A DNA stretch of 64,000 nt from Sitta carolinensis (Eukaryota; Chordata; Aves; Passeriformes; Sittidae), in the NCBI GenBank assembly GCA_032173965.1, contig CM063290.1, positions 8,457,501 to 8,521,500 on the forward strand, in the 5' to 3' direction. The notes beneath the pieces were generated by a model. That model saw only the letters and a program-made list of their open reading frames with translations. It was not told the DNA's origin and did no database searches. The position numbers and the translations under genes are program-made. This document shows, in pieces, positions 57,501 through 64,000 of this stretch (the stretch's first letter is position 1; each line of letters starts with the position of its first letter).

Positions 57501-58837
57501 CAGGTCCCTGCTTCATCCCAGGGCAGCTGAGGGAGTACAGGCAGAAGCACACTCCAAAACTCAGCTGCAAGGAGAAAACCCCACCTGTGGGCACAAATTG
57601 CTGCCAGAGAGTTCTCCATGCTGGTGTAACAGCCGCCCTCGCTGCCGCACCGCTCAGCATCACCCCATGATGCTGCCGCCGCAACGGAGTCTCCGTGCTT
57701 GAAAGAGTTTTCCAAATTTAACCAGCCCTTCGCCTACCCCCCCCTTCCCCCTGCAACTTTCTGGGAAAATCCCTTTCTGCCTAAAATTATCCAGATGTGC
57801 TTTACAGCTCGAGGGGAGTTTGTGGGAAAAATACGAGGTTCGCTGGATGAGATGTTTCCTGAAGTGTGGGGCTGGGAGCTGGTTCCACTTTGGAGCAGAC
57901 CCGCGCCGCTCACGCGTCTCCACTGCCAGAGCTTGGCTTAGTTTGTTAAACCAGATTGAGTTTATCTCTTAATAAGAACGAGGGAAGGAAAGCACTTTTT
58001 CTTTTTTCTAATATTTTTTAATTCATACTCTGTGCTGGGGAAAAGCAGGAAAGGATTTAATAAGCAGATTGGTGCTTCCTATGGCTCTGGTGTCCTTCTG
58101 GTAGGTGTCCTTTGTGGTTTATGTAGTTTATCAGCTCTGTGGGCTCCTACTGATACCCCAAAGGGCATCCCAAGAAGCTGAAATCAGGGATCCATCCAGG
58201 GGCCAAATTTGGGACCAAATTGAGCAAAGCAATCCGGAGGCTGCGTCCTTCAGCTGATGAAGGAATTTTCAGTGACAACAAAGCAGTGGTGGATGCAGAC
58301 ACTGGGGTAGGGGCTTCACATAAATCGTAGCAATTTGCTGGCTCTGCCACTCTAAATCCTGTATAATTATACCAAGTGCAGCATCTGACATTAATTTGTT
58401 ACAGTGTGTGTGTGTATAGAGCACAAGACATTTTGGGGACGGATTTAAGAACAGCCTTCAGATCTTTGCCCTTGCAATCCACTGCCAGTCACAAACTACT
58501 GCATTTGGCCTCCTAGTTACCTGCCTACATTGAAAAATTGGTTATTTTGAAATCTAAAATATTATTATTACTCACATCTACAATCGATTTACAGATGCAA
58601 AATTCAAGGCTGCATTCAGGCATATTTTTGTGGAAAAAAAGTAAAAAATAGAAATAAATATTGGCCCTCTTTGCTCCTAGCTGCCCTTTTCAGTCTCTGA
58701 GCTGTAAAATAAGATTGACAGTAACTTCAAGACACCAGCAGCAAAGTACAGCCCAGGTCACAAACCTGCAGAGCACTCTGGAGGGGAGGATGCCTGGGAA
58801 CCAGGCTGAGGAGTAGCTGGTGTGGACTGAGCCGTGC
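54520..58837. other. Unique non-coding DNA with AT-rich candidate blocks
   Basis: No gene seen. 55795-56090 is a complex AT-rich block, including the 14-base palindrome ATATACATGTATAT near 55874. 57150-57330 combines a GA run (57180-57191), homeodomain words and dense CpG (GGCTGCGCACGCGG, TCTGGCGCGTTAATTTGC). 58340-58700 is AT-rich with a short GT run near 58404. All are candidate conserved elements by texture only. Confidence 0.45.
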
Positions 58838-58953
58838 GATGTCAGGTTTTTAACCAGCTTTCTGGAGCTCTTTGAGGATATTACTGCTTTGCTAGATAAG
58901 AGAAATTCAAGGGATGTGCTATACTTAGAGTTTCAAAACACACTTGGCATCAG
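58838..58953 (+). mobile_element. Ancient CR1 LINE ORF2 relic (reverse transcriptase), sense
   Basis: One uninterrupted frame reads 'LTSFLELFEDITALLDK' then 'RDVLYLEFQNTLGI'. This aligns over about 35 residues with CR1 reverse transcriptase LTNLLEFFEDVTKLLDKG...DVIYLDFQKAFD. The YLEF here corresponds to YLDF, where the catalytic Asp has changed to Glu. Similarity stops on both sides, so only this short palm piece is left. The open frame (58820-59002) does not start with ATG and is not a gene. Confidence 0.75.
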
Positions 58954-61900
58954 TGCAGATCAAAGCCGAATGGTACAGGCAGCATCCCGGAATAGAAGGT
59001 GAAAGAGGGAAAAGATTTGGAATTTACTGGGAGGAAAAAAAAAATATGCTGAAACCAACAGCACAAGACTGCTGAGCTAAAAATAGCAAAGAAGGTATTA
59101 GCAGTGGCTCCACACACAAACTGACACAGCTCCTCTTCCCAGCTTGGGGAGAAACCTCCTGTCCAGGTGGGAGATGCTCAGGGAAAGCACAGCAGTCCCT
59201 GCAGAGTCCACTGCCCCAGCTCAGCTCCCAGCTGAAACCAGTGGGGACCAGTAAGGTTTGGGCGAACCCCAGCAGGGTCTATGTCAGTCTGTCCCCTCCA
59301 GCAGCCCATCATGTCCCTGCTATGTCAGGTCATCTGTGCCCCACTGGCAGCTGTTTCCAATCCCCTAACTGGAACAGTGCTGCTTTGTCAGCTCCCATGC
59401 TGGTGGGCAGCCACGACCAGGGGCTTTTATACCACCCTGCTCTGCCCTGGGATGTGGCACTTCCACCACCACAGCAGGGGGGAGGAGGAGTTCATGCCTT
59501 CCCCACCATGGCACACACCAAGTACTTCTTCAGCCCCTCCTCTTTCTCACTGCCACTTGGTGCTAATGGCAGCTGTGACAAGTCTGCCCCTTGCCATCCA
59601 AGCTGGCTAGGGGAGTCCAAGGAGGGCAAGGTGACCACATTCCCCACAGTCCCCACATCCCTGTGTGGTACCCCTGGTCAGGGCTGTGCCTCAAGACAAG
59701 ATTTCCCTACAATGTCCAGCCAGCAAGGAGGAATCACATTCTTCAAACCTACTCTCAAAGCACCACAGTTGTATCACAAACCTGCAGCACAGCCAGGAGA
59801 ACTGGGGGAATGCCTCTAAAGCATGAGCTGCTGGGTGACAGGGTTCATCTGGGGGAGATCAGAGCCAGGGAAAGTCCCACGGAGGGACACCTGTGAGTGA
59901 TGAATGGCTGGGGCTCCTATAAACCGCTCATATGGCCCTGGCTGTGTGATGGGTGTTCCTTGTAGAACAGAATGATTTGGGCTTGAAACTAAGGAGAGGT
60001 TTGTCTCCTGTGTGCTCTTCCTGTCCCTCTTTGCTTTTGGATTCAAAGATGAAAGTCATTCTGCCCTCTCTGGGAGGGAGGAGTATTTCTGAAGCACCTC
60101 AAGCCATGAGCCCCTCCTCTAGGTTAGTGTAACTGAACGGATTGCAGCTCTGCAGGGGGAGGGCAGGCAGTCCCTGCCACACAGGATACCCTAACTCCTG
60201 CTATGTTCTGCCAGAGCAGAAGTGTCTGGAGCTGGTGACACATTCCCCATGGGCCCTGGCAGCTCCTCTGGGGGCTGGGAAAGGACTCAATCCTGCACCC
60301 CTGCAGCAATGCAAACACCTCCCTGAAAAGGGCTGGATCCCAGAGTGATGGGGTGTACTATTTCTGAGAATGGGCATCCTCCATTCCAGGCACCCCTGAG
60401 CCAGACCCCATCCCAGGGGTCACAGTTCACCCTGCCATGTGGCTGGCACTGGGGCCTGGAGCACAGGGACTGTTCCCTGGGCTCGGGGCGGGTGCTGGAG
60501 CGGTGCCCGGAGCCAGCCAGCCTGGCCCCACCACGCACCACCGGGTTTCCTCTCGGCCGTGCCAGGCTCCTGCCAGCTGAGTTTGAGGTATGGCATTAAC
60601 ACTGGTATCTCTGTTAATATTGCTATAAAGCAATAAAGGTAACTTGATTGCGGAAAGGCAGGGAGACCAGTGGGTTTGGAGCTGTTCCACAGCACTGCTA
60701 TTAGAAAGCTCGAAATGAGAGTTATTAAATTACTGCCAGGTAATGCAGGTTTTTCCTAACAGGGAGACTTCAGCTTGGCTCGGAAACTTAAGCTCTGGCT
60801 TGTTCAGGTTAATTAAAAGAGAGCTGGATATCTTCCAGGGCCTTGCTTCTCATTCCTGATGGCCACCCCCTTCCCTCCAAGGCAGGGGCAGAGTGTGCCA
60901 CAAGCACTCATGAGCATTACTCCACTGAGGGCTGCTGAGGTGGCATTGGGCATCATACCCAGGCCAGGGAAGCCAGGCTGCATGTCCTGTAGGATGGTGA
61001 CCTGAGTGTCACTGGCAGTCCCCTGGTGCCTTTGTGCCATGCTGTTCCTGGACTCACAGAGCATGGTAGTTGCTGGGGCTGAGATCCCTGCCCTTTTTCC
61101 CAGACTGGGGCCTCAGGAACCCAACACAAGTAGCAGACAGAGGTGTTTGTGATGCTCTGCATTTGCCTGTTGCCCCTGGTCCCCAGAAAATTCCTGATTC
61201 CTTTATAGGGAAACAAGGGGCAAGTACAGTACTGGCTGGTGGGAGGCAGGGGGCAGACCGGCAAACAATGCCCACGCTGTCTCTCTACCCACCCTTTTTA
61301 TTGCATTGCTCTTGGCATCTGACATGTTCTTGCTGCTGCACAACTGGCACTTAGGGATTCATGTGGCCTCTCATCACAGAGAGCAGGAAACACAGTGCAA
61401 ACAGGGAAGAGAGGGCAATTTGGGCTGGGATTGCCTTCTCTGACCAGGAGCAATTTTCCTTTCACCTGTGTTTACTCATCCATACTGCTGCTTTGACTCC
61501 TGCCTCAGCCGCTGCAGGTATTTTCCTGCTGCCTCACAGGGTGATGGAAAGTTTTCAGCAGCCCCCTCTCCTTGCCCTGGAGCAGATCACCTGCAGAGTG
61601 GCCTTTGTGGGGCTGGGGGTGCAGGCAGGTGGCTGTTCTGCCTGGCCCCCTCTGGCTGGGAACTACAGACAGAGGGACTGGGGATTCAGGGCTGTGCTGG
61701 CCCTCTCTCCTCCTGCCTGTCTTTGATTCCCTGGTACTGGGAGAGAGAAAAGGGTTTAGCCAGCATTCAGGCCCAGAAAGCTCCCCGTTTTCTTCCAGCA
61801 TGGTTCTCCTGCTCTGCCTGATCTCCAAGCAGAGGAGTACAAAGGCAGTGGCACACCTGAGAGGGGCTGAGCTGGGTTCCCCCAGTTTGTCCTGCTGTCC

Positions 61901-64000
61901 CTGGAGAAATGAAAAGCAGCTAGGGACATGTGGTGCAAGGAAGGTGCATCCCACTGCCAATTGAGCACTCCAGACAGGAGGGTAAACCCCAAGTCCGGCT
62001 GCCATGGTGGGGAAGGATCCTGTCTCCATCTCCTCCCCAAAAGCAGCTTTGGGAGACCAGGAAAGACTCACAACTATGTGACTCCTCCACCCCAAATCTT
62101 CCCGGTGGCAGAGGGGTGCCTGGACTTGGGACCAATACCCTGGAAGGGCTGGGGCGAGTTGCCCTGTGTCTGAGCATTCCCAGATCCCCAGCAGGACAGT
62201 GGGAGGGGATGGGTGAAGAGGGGTGCTGTAGCTGCTTGCCAGCCCCCGGCAGCACCCACCCCTCTCCTGCCCTGGCCAGGCTGCCAGAGGTGCGGATAAC
62301 TGCTGCTCACAGCTCCGTTAGTGACTCAACCCCCAAAACACTTCTTGGACTCATTTTCCCAGAGAGAGTTTAATGGGGTTTGTCGTGCCAAAACCCCAAG
62401 CTATGCCTCACTTTCATCCCCTAATGCAAGCCATATATCAAGAGACACTAACAGAGCAGGGAGGGTTTCTGACAAGGGGATCCTGGGAACAATCAGCCAA
62501 TACCCCCCTCCCAGCCTGCGCCCCCCTGTTTTGTGCATTCCTGGTAATGTAAATAGAGAGGCGAGCGCTCGCAGCCCTCCTCGGACCCGAGGAGCCCGTC
62601 TGGGGACGGCGCCAGCAGCTCTGCTGTCAGTCTGCTCTCAGGGGCTTTGCTGGTACCGTTTGAAGTGTCTCAAGTATCAGCGTCAGCGCTGTGTCCCTGG
62701 GGAGAGCGTCCCTGGGGCCTGCAGTGCCCCCGCGCTTTCCTGTTGCATACACTCCGCAGTTAGGAGGTGGGAAGATCCATCTCAGCCTAAATAGTCCCTT
62801 TCCCCCTGAAAAGCCACCCATCCTGCCAGAATACCTTTCCTCCTAGCAAGCCATGAGATGAGGATGGAGGACGCAGCCCCAGCACTGACAGCATCCCGAG
62901 GGGCCCTTGGGGCTCTGAGGCCCTTTAGGACAGCAGCTGCCAGGTCTGCCTCCTTCCACGAGCACCCTGGGGTGCCTGGCTCTCATGAGGGGAGAGATGC
63001 AGCTCCCTGCTTCAGCGAGGTGGGGGTGGCTGATGCAGCAGGTCAGGGCTCTCACACCCTATTTAGTGCAGAACTGGGTCCTGGGGAGCAGGTGGTGGTT
63101 TGACACTGGGCACCACCACCAGGGTGGGTGGATGCCCCTTCTGTGATGTTTATGAGGCATGGGAAAATCCAGAAGACTAACTTTTCTTAATTTAATCTCA
63201 CATGCGTTTTCTTGCTGTGCATGTCAGCAGTGTGGAATTAAGGTCTCCTGAAGGATGCTAGCCATGTCACTTGGAGGGGACCTGCATGCCAGCCTGGACA
63301 TGCAGTTTTGTTCCCACAGACTTCACTCACCATCCCAGCAGAAACTCAAAGCTTCTTCAGGCAGAGCCAGGGAACCCAACTGGGCACACTTTATCCTTCT
63401 AAGGGAAAAAAAAATTCAAGCCAAAAAGCCTCCCCTGGGAGAGTTTCCAAAATAAATCTCAAGTCTTGGCTCGCCACACGAAAGCAGGAAACCTCCTGAA
63501 GGTTTTCCTTCAGTTTGTCTGGATGAGAATCCCCAACAGCATTGCAGCCAGGGCAAGGGACATGGGACCCAAGGTGCCACCAGCACCAGTCCCTGACCCT
63601 CAGGGCAGGAAGAGCGGACACAGCTGGGAGCATTAGGGTGCAGAGCAGGCTCATGTGCTGGGAGCAGGGCTGGCAGTGTATCTGGCTGTGATACACTCAC
63701 AAAGTCCCAGGCCAGTAGGAGAAACCCCTGAGCTGAGGGCCTTGGTGAGCACAGGCAGCCCATGAGACCATGTGTGCCTGGGAGATGCTCCAAGGAGAGA
63801 AGGAGCTGGGATGGTGGCAATTGAGTGGGCTTACGATGAGGAGGAGAGACCCCAGTGGGGATGGGGACCCCTCAGGGCCACCTTCTTGTTCCCCAGCCTA
63901 CCAGGCAATGGGGACTGAGACTCAGTGGAATGGAGCTGCTCCCCTCCATCGACCACATGTCCCCAGGCAGGCTGCAAGGAGGTCTCCCAAAGCAGGGAAG
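58954..64000. other. Unique non-coding DNA, no gene seen
   Basis: No exon, RNA gene or transposon is recognised in the last 5 kb. A complex AT-rich block at 60590-60830 (AATAAAGGTAACTTGATTGC, GGTTAATTAAAAGAG) may be a conserved element. Frames of up to 196 codons (61505-62095 minus; 59241-59819 plus) overlap others and lack domains. Confidence 0.5.
62561..62593. repeat. Two adjacent perfect CpG palindromes
   Basis: GCGAGCGCTCGC (62561-62572) is a 12-base perfect palindrome. Five bases on, TCCTCGG-AC-CCGAGGA (62578-62593) is a 7-bp inverted repeat with a two-base loop. GGCGCC follows near 62609. The cluster sits in a short CpG-dense patch (62560-62615). Confidence 0.85.

Noticed and set aside
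1..64000. CRISPR arrays, bacterial operons, phage or plasmid features
   Set aside because: No direct-repeat/spacer arrays, Shine-Dalgarno-led gene runs or prokaryotic gene density. All signatures are vertebrate.

Overview
The window looks like a stretch of bird nuclear DNA that is intergenic or intronic. The main reason is its repeat content: every mobile element I can recognise is a CR1-type LINE or a MIR/CORE-type SINE. Two CR1 pieces are of clearly avian type, with the 3' end running into the ATTCT-type tail. No primate or rodent SINEs and no L1 are visible, repeat density is very low, and GC is near one half with CpG-dense patches. I cannot name the species, chromosome or locus from sequence alone.

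I find no convincing protein-coding gene, rRNA or tRNA in the 64 kb. Open frames of 200 codons or more exist on both strands, but they have biased low-information composition, overlap each other, show no recognisable domain and often lack an ATG. They are what GC-rich non-coding DNA produces by chance. The only protein signatures I can read are decayed CR1 reverse transcriptase pieces.

Layout. 0-13 kb: unique DNA with a CR1 tail that grew into an ATTCT microsatellite (2.3 kb), an antisense MIR (3.0 kb), a T23 run (6.0 kb), a CpG-dense patch with a NotI site and GC box (6.8-7.3 kb) and two unusual AT-rich unique blocks (10.1-10.5 and 12.5-12.8 kb). 13.0-13.5 kb: a short Z-DNA-type tract, a TATA-like box, and a strong 3' splice-site-like tract with a donor-like site 56 bases further on. 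14-23 kb: unique DNA with three CpG-dense patches and an isolated 81-codon ORF with a poly(A) signal. 23.5-37 kb: an old-repeat zone with antisense CR1 reverse transcriptase relics at 23.6, 29.0-30.0 and 36.5 kb, an antisense ancient CR1 3' end at 30.5 kb, an AT-rich internally repetitive block at 33.5 kb, a sense MIR at 34.0 kb and a bulged long hairpin at 36.3 kb. 37-51 kb: mostly unique DNA, with a 58-base antisense CR1 tail, CpG-dense patches and a (TTTG)n-G16 tract at 49.6 kb. 51-64 kb: a well-preserved sense CR1 3' end at 51.2 kb, a sense CR1 reverse transcriptase relic at 58.8 kb, palindromes at 54.5 and 62.6 kb and several AT-rich candidate conserved blocks.

Nothing here adds up to a multi-gene system. 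The points most worth checking are the old CR1/MIR relics as possible exapted elements, the perfect inverted repeats, and the putative cryptic promoter/exon cluster near 13 kb.
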